Shown here: positions 34,507-47,639 of the stretch, one piece after another
How positions within the stretch are numbered: the first letter of the stretch is position 1
Layout of the letters: every line of letters begins with the position of its first letter
NCBI GenBank assembly: GCA_949126835.1
Contig: OX421497.1
Span: 27,104,242-27,168,241, forward strand
Direction: 5' to 3'
Source: Anisus vortex
Lineage: Eukaryota; Mollusca; Gastropoda; Planorbidae
Length of the DNA stretch: 64,000 nucleotides
Translations under genes and position numbers: made by a program
Notes under the pieces: generated by a model
The model's database searches: none
What the model was told of the DNA's origin: nothing
The model's input: only the letters and a program-made list of their open reading frames with translations

Positions 34507-37500
34507 CAGCTACAGTTAAGTACATTTGGAAATAATCAAATAATCAAATATTGTGTTACTTTAGTATTGTTGCACAATTTATCAATATCTGCTATGACTC
34601 ACAGCCTCTGACTGATGAGGTAGCATCTCAAAGATGACTTGTTAGATTGCCATCTTTCTGCTTATCTGTCTGATACATGGAGTAATCCAAAAATGGTTGC
34701 ACGAATTTCTCTAAAGATACGCACACAATTAAAAATAAAGACGATAACGATTTTTCTTACGAAATTCAGTTTGATAAATGACACACTGTCTGGTCTGGTC
34801 ATTTAAAAGAAGGAAGCAAATCATTAGACAGAACAGAATGTTCATAAAACGTATTTTAGAAGTGGTTTTTGATTCGGGAAAACAGGGACACAGTACGTAA
34901 AAAAAGTTAAAAATAAATTAACTTTTGAAATCTCAAATAATTCTTTATATATTCTTCTGGCAATTGGTCTCTTCTTTCAATATTAATTTTAAAGAAGAAA
35001 AATGCACTCTAATAGAACCATTCGTATTGATTCTATAAATATTTGGCGACACTAGATGCGCATCCAAGAAATCAGCAGTAATTAAGCTTAAATGCAATCA
35101 ATTGTGTAGATTTTACCAGCACTTATAGTTGCTCTGCAAAGTATCGTGGATGGTAAAATAAAAACATACCATTAAACAGTTGGCTGAGGTACAGGGTATT
35201 ATTGTAACAGTTGTGACGTAGGCCTAAACATTCGTAATTCTTCTAGTAACATTTTTAAAAAAATGCTCAAAGTGGGGCCTTTTTAATAAAAGTTCGCTCC
35301 CCTTAGCGTCGAAATCTGGCTACGCCACTGGACAAAAATTTGCGAATCACCACCGACCTCTGCCAGAAATATCCGTTTCTTTTTTTCCTAAGCCAAGCCT
35401 TTTTTAAATGTTACGTTTATTTTTATTGAGCAATCAGCCTATTACATTGCACATTTTGTTTGCATTCAAATTATTAAAACTAAAGAAGAAATCTGTTAGA
35501 TTTTCAATGTTTAATTTAAATATTAATTTATGACCATTTATACTTGTTACAACTTAGTTATATTAATTAGACTATATTTAGTTAAACAACTATATCTTCT
35601 CCAGCTAAGACTATCTCAGGCGTGCGTAACATTCAACATGATTAGACTCAGAATCAAATTTTAATAACTTTAATGTCAAACGTAGTTAGTTATAAATGAG
35701 TTGATGGGATATTTTTTCCTATCAATCTATCCGCTACACACAAACGACTTCATATTCTCTCATAACTATAAAAGTACTCTATCTGAGATGCTTCTTACTC
35801 CTCTTACTCCTCTTACTCCTCTTATTCGTCTTGCTCCTCTCAGGTCTTGTTTGACAGCTATTTACGCTGTAGAAAAAAAAGAGACTTTTTTATTTACGAT
35901 CACTTATCCTGCGTTTAGAGAAAGCATACCGAATAGTTAACAAAACTTCTAAAAAAATAAATACAATTTTATTTGCCTCTGTAGTTTCCCATAGGCTATG
36001 ACTAGTTTTATATAAACGTGTTATTTTAAAGACATTTATGATTATGATAATGGTATTTTCATTCGTTAGGTAACAAAAATGTTCACATTTAGCATTAAAA
36101 GACCCAAGAGCAGGGTTTACTTTAGAGATGTTACATGTCACAGGGCCTGCCGATCTATCATATCGAGTAGGGATGAGCTTGCTTCCAAACGATTTTTCCT
36201 GCAGCACTTATTATTGATGAACACGATAAGAGGGTTTGAGATAAATATGTGAGATTAATGTTTTGTCATATTTCATCTTTGGTATGGACACACTCAGTGT
36301 AGATCCTGCTGATGTTTGGTTAGCGGGCTCTGTATTGGATACATATGTCTTGTTATCGGAATGTGACCCAAGACCGAAACCTCATGAAGTATAATTACCG
36401 TTGAATAGTTCAAAGGAATACTTCTTCAAAGCTACTATTCTTGGAGACTATATCCAAGCGGTAAGTTCGATTAAATCATTCTGATACAAGGATACGCCTC
36501 TCATAATTTATGATTGCTGGGTCACTGCTTAAAACCAAGTGCTTACAGACTAGAATGAGAGACATTCAGAAAAGTCCTATAGCATTTATGTTAATAATAG
36601 CAAATGTACCTATACTGCCTTCTGGGTAAGCACAGAAAAAGAGCTGTTATCACTTTTGTTTCTAGTCATGCTTGCCTCTCAGAAAACTTCTAAGGCCCAA
36701 ACTTCACTGTGACATCGCAATAATCAGCTTCTACACGATCCAAATAACCACGTAGAGTGCCTGCCAAGCTACAACCATATTAGTGACATATTGTTGTAAA
36801 TTCTTGCTCTGGAAAATATCCTTGGTGCCCTCTTACCTTGATGCCCCAAGCACGCAGGTGCTTTTTTTTTCTTTAATGATAATGCAGCCTTGAAGTGATA
36901 CATTCTCTCTTGAACCGAGTTAATTTGAGAAAGCACGTAGAACAAGCAGTTACTGACAGACATGATTGTGAAGTATAATTTAGTTTGAGGTCACAAGTGA
37001 AAGTGTTTGGTGTGAAAGTGGGAGTGTAGTGCGGTGCTGTGTGGATGTGACGTGAGTGATATTGACAAGAAGTTAGAATACAAGGAGTGATATACAAGAA
37101 GTTGAGAGACAAGAAGTGATATGTACAAGAAGTTGGATACAAGAGAGTAGAGACAATGGAAGAATAAAGTTGTTATATCAATATAGATGTGTAAATCAAA
37201 GTATATGATTATTATCTATGTGTTAGTGTTAATTTAATAAATATAGAAGGAAATAAGAACAAGATTGTTTTCTTTGTGATTTCAAGACTGACTCGCAGGT
37301 TGTTATAACTGAGGGATCGGGTGAACTGTGGTGAAACTGAAATACAAAATGTTATGATGCTTATGGACCATAAAACGCTACAATATAAAATACAAGCAAT
37401 TAACAATGATAACTCATGGTTTACTCCATCGGTTCGGAATGCTAAGTTGGCCGACGTACTGACTAATGTTAACAAATTATGTGCATGCATAAAAGGTCGC

Positions 37501-37560
37501 ATAGAAAGACATTTCCGGTCTTATTCGATCATTTAATTTAAAAAAAAACGTGTTAATGAT
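34507..37560. other. gene-free stretch, possible old LTR near 37 kb
   Basis: No gene recognised. A nine-base CTTACTCCT repeat (about four copies) is at 35788-35830. At 37060-37150 the motif acaagaagtt recurs four times, followed by a short-LTR-like AT-rich tail; this might be a decayed LTR but no partner is seen. Confidence 0.4.
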
Positions 37561-37579
37561 TGTACCAGAAGCTTTAGGA

Positions 37580-39290
37580 GATTAAATTTTTATTTCATTT
37601 CCATAAAATGTTACCAAAAGAAAACGATGGATTGTGAAAGTCAGAAGTGAAATTTCCGAATAAACATGCATTGTGATGTGTAGTTTAGATATGAAGCTGT
37701 AGACTCCGTGACTATTGATTGTACGATCGTCATCTACCTTTAGCGAAGCCAGTGCGAAACATGAATTTAAGTTCCTGATCCTCTTGTGGAATTCTTCTGC
37801 GAGCAAATGATGTTTTAAAAAGAGGCAGGCCAACTCATTTGGAAACACTGATGTCTATATGTTTACTTGTCCAGATAAACAGCAGTCACCAAAAGAGTCG
37901 CCGTTTATTCTGTTCGACACCCGTTCTTCGGGAAAATGAACAGCATGACAGTGAATACATGCTATGTTGAAAGGTCCCAAACTTGTGTAGGTAACGTCGG
38001 AATTGGTTGCGCAAATGTAGGTTGGCAATAGATTTTGCTTCATAAATAATTGTTGCCTTACATTACAGCGACGTTGCTCTTTCAAGCGTTGTTCACGTTG
38101 ATCAATGGTCTCTATCGATATGGCTTTCTGTCGCTTGAGTTGCAACCTTTCTTTTCTTTTATCTAGTGTTTTATTTTTTAATTGCTCTGCCTTGTGACGT
38201 CTCAGATTGTCTAATGGTCTTTTCTCTTACATCTGCAGTTTCTTCCTCTAGTTGTTTTGTCCTTCGCTTTCTTTTTTTCTTCCAATCGTCTTTCTAGTTG
38301 TTTTGTCGTATACTTTCTTTGATAATTCAATCTCGTTTCTGTCTTATTATAGCTTACTTTTCTAGCTGCTGTAATCTACAAATGTGTTTATTCTTTAATT
38401 GTTGATCGCGTGTTTCTGCTATTTCTTTGTTAATACATTTTGAAATTATCCCCTTGCACCAGACCTTAGCTGATCTGTCTGGCCTTATAGTTGTATCTAC
38501 TGAATCATTTATATCTGAAGACATGCAATAAATACTTTTAAAAATAGTCTTCTTCTGCACTATCATCAGTCCGTGCCTTTCTCTGGTTCTAGTTTAAAAT
38601 AGGATTATTATTTTTTCGTCCGCCAGGCATTTTCATAAAGTTGTAAATGTTATAACTTTAAAGACTGTATAAAATACTTACCATCACAACTATGCAATTA
38701 ACTATATATAATTTAATGTATTCCACAGCTTTAATAGTACCCTAATTGTTTAATGTATTGGTAAGAGCCCAATCAACATGGACTCTTTCAAACATATAAA
38801 CTATCAAACTATATCTTTCCTTTTTTTTAAATTGACGACACATTTTCACGCTGATTATATTCAATTAGGCGAATCGAAAAATGGTAACGATTTAAATGCT
38901 TTAAAACGGGTATTACCGAAACGCTAATAGTAAATAAAAATCGTCTCGACTATGACGTCAAAAGAGTTGTATTGAACGTGATCGCGCTAGATGGGGAATC
39001 CATTGACATGTTTTTTTTCTTTTAGCCCAATTAAAAAGCTATTTTTAGAAATGGTCAGTGGTTTTTCCAAAAATTGAGGGTCAAGCAGAGGTTCAAAAGA
39101 AATGATATTGATCTAAAACGCATTTTCTCACCAGAATACATCAATAGAACAATTTTCGCGAAAATCGTAGGGCCCGTTTTCGAGAACGCTGACACAAACA
39201 CACAAACAAATACACAAACCCACAAACAAATATACCCCCATTTTTTTCTCGTTTAATATTATTAGATATTAGATATGATATATGTAGTAG
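37580..39290 (-). mobile_element. Helitron 5' fragment (antiparallel to the larger one)
   Basis: Minus strand, from about 39290: an atatcatatctaatatct start and a tttgtttgtgggtttgtgt tract typical of Helitron 5' ends, then coding scraps starting MPGGRKNN at about 38630, a K/R/Q/E-rich helical part, LGPFNIACIHCHAVHFPEE with GDSFGDCC (37855-38145), and HFPNELACLFLKHHLLAEEF (to about 37590), which correspond to the N-terminal zinc-finger part of Helitron Rep/Hel proteins. Many stops. Rep and helicase cores are absent, so it is a 3'-truncated copy. Confidence 0.65.
38640..38980. other. Helitron leader region, non-coding
   Basis: Between the N-terminal coding scraps and the 5' end of the minus-strand Helitron; AT-rich, nothing else recognised. 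Confidence 0.35.
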
Positions 39291-40095
39291 CTGCTATTAG
39301 AGCTTACTTCAATTACGTTTCTTGACCCTTCTCTTTTCAGTGTTTTTTTCTGATATTCTTCTCTCCCGAGTCTTGGTCTAAGTACAGCTCATCTAATAAT
39401 CTAGTAATAATCCCTTTGAGGTGCATTTTCGAAAGTTTTTAGATACCCACTCCAACAGAAAAAAAAGTGTTCGCTATGAGGATCAATACTACGTTTTGCA
39501 TACTTCATTGAGAACACCCCTTTAAAACGAACATTACTATAAATAAGTATTGTAAATCATAACAGCATTGTTCCTTAACTATATCCTAGTGATGATCCGA
39601 TAGCAAACACATTTAAATGTAAAAAGGAAAGGAAAAGTAGTCTTAACCCGGATACCACCCTCGTTCATCCGGTGGGAGGTTTTCAGCATAGCCGCCACCA
39701 TGGCACCAAATGTCGGCACTTTTTTTTATCACAAAAAGCTCTTTTCGTAATTGAAACCACCTGAGGATACTGGGGAAGTACTACTTTATTTAGATTGACG
39801 CTCGTTTTCGTAGTAGACTAGAAAATAGAGAAACTGCGAACGTTTTTTCATGAGGTGTTCGCAACTTGCTGGTGTTCGCTCTTAGGTGATTTACTTTATA
39901 AGGAATCCGTTTTTAACATCAAAAGTGAGTAGGCGATAATTAATACTCAAGTGTTTGTCGCGTAAGGTTAAATTTATCTTTGTTTACAAAATAAATTAGT
40001 CGAAAGTTGCGTTTCTTGGTTATTAAAAAACACAATGCGTAGAATCATAAAAACAATAACGAAAATTCTTTTCCATTAAGCAAAAGGTTTGATAT
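39291..40095. other. gene-free stretch
   Basis: No gene or clear repeat. A Kozak-like gccgccaccatgg at about 39690 is followed by only a short frame and is not taken as a gene. Confidence 0.5.
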
Positions 40096-41151
40096 TATAA
40101 AAAGGTTAAATCTGGCCTCTTCACAAGAAACTCCCCTTATCAGTGGGGTACCGCAGGGTTCCGTTTTAGGGCCATTCCTATTCTCCGTGTACACCAAGTC
40201 AGCTTGGCAAAATTATCGAGAGCCATTGTGTATCTCGTAATTTTTTTGCAGATGACACGGTGCTTTACATGAGTTTTCGTCCTGATTCCTCTGCCTGCGC
40301 TGCTGCTGTTGTCGATGTGGAGGAGTGCTGTCAAACAGTTAATGACAAGACAGAGGCAATTATCTGTGGTTCTGATGTCAGTCTTCGGAAAATCGCTATT
40401 ACTACGATCAAAGTTTGGGCTTCTGATATAACGTTGTCCAGCACGGTTAGAGACCTTGGCCTTATTATTGAAAATAAAATATTAATGGTTCCACATACCA
40501 GTGCTGTGGTTAAGGCTTGCTCGTCTGATCTGCGCGCCATGGGATAGCTGCGACCTCAACTCAATAGAAGGACGGCCAATACCGTAGAAGTATCTTTTAA
40601 CCAGTCAAGATCGGATTACTGCAATAGTTGCCTGTGGGGGGTTGCCACAGAACCAGCTGCAGAGATTATAGAGAGTGCAGAACACCGCGGCGCGAATTGT
40701 TTCGGGGGTGAGAAGGCAAGATTATATCTCCCAAACACTAAGGAATCTTCACTGCCTCCCGGTGATAAAGCGAATAGAGCACAAAATTCTGTCCATTACG
40801 TACGGATGCATAAAGGGCATTGCGCCTTCTTATCTTCGAGAGCTTATCTCAAGGCATGAACCATCTAGGGAACTGCGCTCTTCATCACAGTCACTCCTCA
40901 AGACTCCCAGTTTGGATGGACACAAAAATAAGTACATGGGAGTGCGCTCATTTGAATCAGTGGCGCCTTTTTTTTATGGAACAATATATCTCAGACACAA
41001 AGAGAATCTGGGACAAGAGAATCTTTTAAAAGAACTAAAAGACATTTCTCTTTGGCTAATACTTGCAATTCACACCATGAGGGCACTGAGCATGATAATT
41101 TAATAGCATGGATAGAAGCGCTATAAGAAATGCCCATTCCTATCTTATCTT
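40096..41151 (+). pseudogene. CR1/L2-like LINE 3' half (RT relic and tail)
   Basis: In broken frames: ISGVPQGSVLGPFLFSVYT, then FADDTVLY (active-site box, about 40248-40270), then SDLRAMG and an intact 142-codon end 40675-41103 beginning MQNTAARIVSGVRRQDYIS, with LHCLPVIKRIEHKI and GIAPSYLRELI, ending before tagaagcgctataagaaatg and an atcttatctta tail. These are textbook CR1/L2 C-terminal motifs. The 5' part is missing. Confidence 0.82.
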
Positions 41152-42193
41152 AAATGGGAGATGGAACAATGGTTGTCAAGCTGGATGAAATAAACAATGA
41201 CTGGGTTTGGTAATAGTAACTAAAACGATCATGGTAGTGATGTTTATTTCGGGGCTTCTTTGAATCCATAAAAAGTACAGTAAACATAGGCCTTCCACCA
41301 AATCATCAGTAGTCAGTAGTATTTAAGTATTATTTTGCATAATTCTATTTTATATAACCTCCACTTTAAATTTTAATAATGCTAATAATGTTTAAGCAAG
41401 AAACTTACTATCCTAGACAGACCAAGCAGCATGGGATGACTTGCTCGCATGGACCATACAATTTACATCTACAATGGAAAACAAATACTTATTAAAACTG
41501 ACCATATATAACCTACTGCTGATGTTCGGGGTGGGGTAAATATTTTTGGCTTTACGTTGGCAGGTATTTATTTAGTTAAGTAGACCCAATTAATTTTCTT
41601 TTTTTTTTCCTTTCTATTGTATACTTAAAAAAAAAATGCTTACAATTTAATAAACCTTTTAAATTTGTTTTATTTTGATTGGTTTTAGTTACCGTGTGTA
41701 GTTTTTTTTTAGGTTGTATTTTGTATACAAAACTACTTTCCAAAAATGAGCTGTAAGTGTTTTGCTTGGGGTGAAGATGGGCGCGATGTTGTTTTTTTAC
41801 TCCCTTTCTATAAAGTTGTATTTTCTGTCTGTCTGCTTGCTTGCTTGCTTCGTTGTTAGCAATACTTTGCATCGATTTTTCGACCACTTTCCGTCATCCA
41901 ATCGAGCTGAAAATTGGGTAGCAGACATGTCCAGACTAACATCTTATCAAATTTTCAGCATCATAGCCTTTGGAATAGTCACTAATACCTTCGACCAATT
42001 TGCGAATTGAAGAGTATTTTCGCGTCAAACATGGCTGCCTCTACCGGAAGAGACGGAAGTAAAGATTTTTTTCGGATTTGTTCGCTTTTACGAATACAGG
42101 CAGAACTTCTTTTTGTGTGCAGAGTCGCTGACGGTATTTGTGTCATATTCATAAATGTCATCTAACTGGGATTTTGTGGCACTTACATTATTT
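41152..42193. other. gene-free stretch
   Basis: T- and A-rich DNA without recognisable genes; a ctgtctgcttgcttgcttg run lies at about 41828. Confidence 0.5.
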
Positions 42194-42440
42194 CGTCGTT
42201 GCCAGGCGGAAACCGGCCAAGTCGGATATTTTCAATTTTTTTTTACCAAAATGTTCCTTGTGATATCCCACATGATGTCTAAAAATATCTTGTAGTATTG
42301 TCCAATAGATTTTCTAAAAATAATTTTCTTATTAAAGAGGCTACGTTGATTTGTTAACTCGATCTATGCATTTTTTTTTTTGCTTCTCCTGAAAAATTTG
42401 CTATTTTTTGGACTTGACCTGTTATCGCCTGGCAACGACG
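42194..42440. mobile_element. MITE with 15-bp perfect terminal inverted repeats
   Basis: CGTCGTTGCCAGGCG at 42194-42208 and its exact complement CGCCTGGCAACGACG at 42426-42440 bound 247 bases without coding potential. ATTT immediately flanks both sides (42190-42193 and 42441-42444), a candidate 4-bp target duplication. Superfamily unknown. Confidence 0.75.
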
Positions 42441-42640
42441 ATTTATGATTAGGGTTACATTTCAGTCAGTCAGATCAGAGTAGTAGACGAAGGAGATATG
42501 TGATATGAGTATTAGGAAGTTAGTGTGAGTTTATTGTTGTCTTTTAGTTAATATTTCCAGCTGATTATTGTGAAGGTTAGATATTTAAGTGATAATTTGG
42601 TAGGTCTTTTGAATCTTACAGTTGAAGTTGCAGTTTTGAA

Positions 42641-42795
42641 GTTTACAGTCGTTCCTTCTAGATAGAAGATTATTACGTCCACTAGGCCCAAAACTCATGC
42701 AGGGCGACAGGGATCCGTAGGTGGCAGGGATAGAACCAGCGACCTGTCAGTTGGTTTTTGGTTGACAGTCCGGTGAACTAACCGCTGGACCAGCC
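42641..42795 (-). mobile_element. SINE A copy 4
   Basis: Reverse orientation: tail gtttacagtcgttccttcta, body tgcagggcgacagggatccg, head gtgaactaaccgctggacca. It abuts the Helitron 5' end. Confidence 0.85.
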
Positions 42796-43404
42796 ATATC
42801 ATTATATCATATCATTTATCATATATATACATAAATCTCAAAAGGTGTATGAATGTATGTGGGTATGTATGTATGTACATGCCGCATACTTTTTTTTAAT
42901 TACTGGACAGAATGACATAAAACGTGCTTCAAATATTCTTTGTGTTACAAGGTTTTACATTTTTAAATGACGTCAGTGGTTATTTCGGTCAAAATTTCGG
43001 TAAAAAAAAAATGAGCATAAAAAGAAAAGATTTGTTTCATGTTGAAATTGCCAGTATAAAATTTAATAATATGCACACATAAATGACAAAAAAATATTGA
43101 AAGATTTGAGATTATTTTTATGAAGTCATCAAAATGAACTTTGTTAATGAAAAGGAAAAAATATTCATCCATGTTTAAATTACCGGAAATACGCGAGTAG
43201 GTTTTGGTGCGCATTTTTAAATCATCGCACCTTGACGTGCTTATTGAAAGCTTATTGAAAGCAGAGGTAGCACATGTTTTGGTTAACCGTTAAACATAGG
43301 CCTAAACGCCATTGTTCTAAAATATGTTGAGAAGTGAACCAAACATATTTGTATTATTGTCTGTTGTACATATTATAACTGTTTATTGTATGCTGCATTT
43401 ATGT

Positions 43405-43715
43405 GTTTATGATATGTATGAAATATTGGTAGACTATATGATATATGATTGTATATAAATGAAAGCCCATTTCTCTTTAAAACTAACAAGAAGGGCAACA
43501 TATTGTTATTGTCAAAAATAGTATTTATTATGTATGTGATCATTTTCAAAGCAAGGTAGTAACAATATGTTTATGATATGTATGATATTGGTATTTAATA
43601 TAATTGTATATAGATGTAAGCCCATTTCTCTTTCAAACTAACAAGAAGGGCAACATTTTGTCATTCTTAAAAATAGTATTTATGTGATCATTTACAAAGC
43701 AAGGTAGTAACAATA
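43405..43715. repeat. tandem duplication of about 155 bp in Helitron leader
   Basis: tgtttatgatatgtatg...aagcccatttctcttt...aactaacaagaagggcaaca...agcaaggtagtaacaatat occurs twice with about 155-base spacing and modest divergence. Confidence 0.8.
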
Positions 43716-43786
43716 TTTGTGAACAAGAGATCTGTATTATTGTTGAATATAAAAATATTGATAAACTTTCCATGTCAATACTTTAA

Positions 43787-44180
43787 ATGCCTCCAAAGAA
43801 AAGAAAACTAATTGGACAAAAAATTCCAAAGGCAATAAAAGCCAAACGTTTGCGAAAAGATGAAACTGCTAAACAAAGTGATACTAAATATGAAAGAGAA
43901 AGGGAAAGGGCCAGGATAATAATAGCCATAGAGACATCAAGGAGCATCGAGCTCGACTTGAAAAAATGCGAGAAGGAACAACCACATCAAGGGCTACCGA
44001 GACTTTGGAGGAGCGACAAAAACGTCTTTAAAAAATGCGAGAAGGAACAACCACATCAAGAGATACCGAGTCTTTGAAGGAGCGACAAAAACGTCATGAA
44101 AAATGCGAGAAGGAGCAACCACATCAAGACATACCGAGTCTTTGGAGGAGCGACAAAAACGTCATGAAAAAAAGCGGTAG
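43787..44180 (+). pseudogene. Helitron N-terminal segment with 23-codon repeats
   Basis: Starts MPPKKRKLIGQKIPKAIK, a basic opening. From about 43965 three 69-base units (aaaatgcgagaaggaacaac...gagcgacaaaaacg) follow; in the ancestral frame each encodes a charged 23-residue repeat. Units 1-2 and 2-3 differ by small indels that shift the frame, so the array is no longer translatable throughout. Confidence 0.7.
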
Positions 44181-44204
44181 AATGCAAACATAACAAGGGT
44201 GTCA

Positions 44205-46140
44205 CGAAGTTCTTATATGACCCCCAACATGATTACGCTCAACACCAGGAATGTGCTGCAGGAGTGGAAAAATTAAACTAACTCCCCTGAATATATCGCC
44301 CAATGATCTGCAGTTATTAATGTCTGGGACAACTTCAGAGTCAAAACATTTCCTGCGTAATCTGAGAAGATACATTTCAAGATACAATTCATGTTTTCAG
44401 ATGACTTCTTTTGGTGCTACCTCAATAGTGGATTTTAAGGGTTTTGCAACAACTTTTAAAGTACAAGGTCAGGTATACCACTTGGGTTGGATCTCTTCTC
44501 CCGCTTCCTGATCAAAACCCACAATTTCTACTTTTATTGGAAATTGGCAGATTGAAGTAGATCGATGCGATTGTTTCCCCGGAGTGAGACGCAATATTGT
44601 TTTAAGTTTACAAAGGATGCTTCATGAAAACAACCATCTCATTAATACTTTCAAAACTTCACTAGAAAACATGCCAAATGATAAATACAATGTTGTTATC
44701 CGTGCAGACAAAAGAGAGCCCGGTGAACACGAACGTCGCTTTAATGCTTTAATGCTCCTCAAGTAAATGAAGTCACCATCATTATGTCAGACCAAGATTT
44801 CAATCAACGAGACATCATTATTCAGAGGCGGAGTAATTCATTACCACGCATTTTACTAAATTTTAGAAACACATCGATCATTCAATGCCCTTCAATACCC
44901 GCTCTTATTTCGGGAAGGCGAGGATGGATACCAATTCAACATCAAGCAGGTTGATCCTGTAACAGGTGCACCAACTATTAAAAAAGTTTCAGCATTAGAC
45001 TTTTATGCATACAGGTTAATGATCAGAAATGGATCCACAAATCATATTTTACAATGTGGACCACTATGCCATCAATACGTTGTGGACATGTATGTAATTG
45101 AGAGTAAGCGACTCCTATACATACGTCTAAATAAAAAAAACCGCTGCGCGTGGAAGACTACGTACATCTTAAGACTGATTTGGCGAACGATGGGGGCATT
45201 CAAAACATTGGGAAAGTTGTAATTCTTCCAGCAACTTTCACCGGAAGCCCTAGACAGATGAAGGAATATGCTCAAGATGCACTGACTTATGTTCGGTCAT
45301 ATGGACGCCAAGTGATCGTCAAGACAAAATAGCAAGATTGTTTAGACAAAAACAGATCAAACTTATTGATATTATAACTAAATATCATATTTTTGGAGAA
45401 ACCCGATGCTGGATGTACTCCTTTGAATGGCATAAAAGAGGACTTCCACACTCCCACAATTTAATTTGGTTGAAAGCAAAAACTACACCCAGTCAATATT
45501 GATCAAATCATTTCTGCAGAGTTTCCAGATCCAGTGACGGACCCTAATCTGTTTACAGTAGTGAAGAAAAATATGATTCATGGACCATGCGGAAATATCA
45601 ATACCAACGCACCCTATATGAAAAATGGAAAATGCCTAGGAAATTAATTAAATATACACAGACTGGTGAAGATGGATAACCCGTTTACAGAAAACCCGCC
45701 CACAAGAGGGTGGTTTTACGGCAAAAATAAAAATAAACGGCAACACTTAAGTCGAAGTGGACAACAAGTGGGTTGTTTCTTATTCTCCAATTCTTTTCAA
45801 AATGTTTCTCGCAGACATAAATGTCGAGTACTGTAGCTTTGTGAAATCTATCAAATACATCTGCAAATATGTGAACAAGAGAATTGACATGGCTGTGTTT
45901 GGAGTAGATGACAACGATCTTGATGAAGTATCTCGGTACATGATAGGGAGATACATCGGTAGCAACAAAACGGTTTGGCGCATTATGAGTTTTCCAATTC
46001 ACGAACGCCACCCGACAGTAGCTCATCTCAATGTTCACTTAGAGAACGGGCAGAGAGTTTACTTCACAAGTGATAACGCGCAAGTTCTTGCAGAAAAAAC
46101 ACCAAACAAAACTCAGCTTTTTTTTTCAATTATGCCAAAA
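44205..46140 (+). pseudogene. Helitron Rep region (HUH and two-tyrosine motifs)
   Basis: In several frames: FLYDPQHDYAQHQE, FQMTSFGATSIVDF with FKVQGQVYHL, LQYPLLFREGEDGYQF, GKVVILPATFTGSPRQM, then GLPHSHNLIW near 45435-45470 (the H-x-H metal site of the HUH nuclease) and IKYICKYVNKRID near 45850-45890 (the two catalytic tyrosines). VWRIMSFPIHERHPTVAHL follows. These are the standard Helitron Rep landmarks in order. In the family the tyrosines cut and join DNA ends. At least ten stops or shifts interrupt it. Confidence 0.82.
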
Positions 46141-46990
46141 TGACGCTTTTGCTAGGACACTGCAATATCCAGAAATACCTCGCTATTACACATGGAATAA
46201 GTGTTTTTTTGCAAAATAAAACAAGGTGTACCAGTTGCCGGTCAAGATGCCCTAGCAAGTGAAGCATTGGTTCGTGTCTATACAGTCAACCCAAACAACG
46301 CAGAGTGCTTTTTTTCTCAGACATCTTCTTCATGCAGTTCGAGGACATACTTCTTTTGAATATATGATAACTGTAAACGGTGACGTTTGCCAGACTTTAA
46401 GACGCTTGCAAAAGGCGTGGATTACTTGAAGGTGATAGACATAGGGACCACACCCTATCAGAGGCTGTTCTTCTGCGGAGCAGATACGAAACCGTTTTTG
46501 CATTATTCTTACTATATGCAATCCATCCAATCCAAACAGTTTGTGGGATAAGTATAGAGAATCCATGAGTGAAGATTTACCACATGCTAACTCATTTAGA
46601 GTAAGTTCAACACTTCGTTCTAATTTTTTTTCAGATATTTTCAACTTGGCCCTAATTCTGTTGGAGGATAAATGTTTATCAATCATCAACAAAACTTTAC
46701 CAGACTTAGGATTTCGGCCTCCTAAAACAAATGAGCGCGATTTTCTAGACAAAGACCTGATAAGAGAAAAAAACTATAACATTGAAGAACAACAAAAATA
46801 TGTAGAATCCAAGAAAGTTATGTTAAAAAGCAATGAAACAAGCATATCAGGTTATTTTGAAGTAATAAACATAATCCTTGCTGAAATTAGAATGAAACGC
46901 TTGATCATTCTCTCTTTAAAAAAAGTAAGATTCTCGTGCAGATCGAGAATAAAATCTACCATCGCATTTTTACAAAATTAATTACGCATA
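46140..46990 (+). pseudogene. Helitron region between Rep and helicase, truncated
   Basis: Fragments RVYTVNPNNAECFF, then an open frame 46541-46981 with WDKYRESMSEDLPHANSF and LILLEDKCLSIINKTLPDLG, ending near REKNYNIEEQQKYVE. In intact Helitrons the PIF1-type helicase Walker A motif follows this; here the frame turns into unrelated residues and stops at 46979-46981. No helicase motif is found downstream. Confidence 0.7.
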
Positions 46991-47470
46991 GAAAAAAATG
47001 ATTGATAGACAATCAGACAATCAAAGATAAGATAACTCGTGCTTCTTAATATTTAATTTGATAGTATTGTTCATTTCCCTTAGACCACATATTATTTGAA
47101 GATCTGACCTTATCTATTGACCTTTAAAAAGGTATTGTCAAATTCCGTAAAACAGAAATAATTTTTTTTTCCAATAAAAGATCATTGGACATAATTTAAC
47201 AAACATAAAAAAAGTTTCTTCTTTGTTTCTTAAGGGTTTCATTTGTTATTGTTTTTCATGTTGAATTTAAAATTATAAGTTTGCTTTTAAAGCAACAATA
47301 AATAAATAAAAATCAAATAATAACAACAACAAAAACAAACAAAAAAAAAACAACATCAAAGGTCTACGACTTAAAGTTTGTCACAAAAAATATATCAAAC
47401 AATCATTTTTTAATTTAAAGTACTGTCGAAATGACATGGGAATTCCGTTTTACAGAAAAAAAAAAATTAA

Positions 47471-47639
47471 TTCGGCGGCTGGTTAGCAAAGTCGACAGCG
47501 ACCCTCAGTGCAGTCAGCTATAAATCCACCGCCGACTTGGAGAGGAGATGGGCGCCGCTAAGTCTACCAAGCCCAAGAGAGGACTAATGGACATCCAGTG
47601 TTCATTAACTCCCCCCAACGACCGCCAAGGTTAAGGGAC
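47471..47639 (+). mobile_element. repeat C copy inside Helitron (tRNA-like head)
   Basis: ggcggctggttagcaaagtc resembles an A box; the body gggcgccgctaagtctacca and ccaacgaccgccaaggttaa is the reverse complement of the copy at 25211-25310. A SINE probably inserted into the Helitron after it lost coding capacity. Confidence 0.55.

Noticed and set aside
35701..35940. 79-codon plus-strand frame
   Set aside because: Driven by a CTTACTCCT tandem repeat; no protein-like pattern.
39680..39740. Gene start with Kozak-like gccgccaccatgg
   Set aside because: The frame after the ATG is short, runs into a T tract, and no splice-linked exon is seen.
45757..46143. Host gene exon
   Set aside because: The text is the two-tyrosine part of a Helitron Rep protein, flanked by other Helitron fragments.
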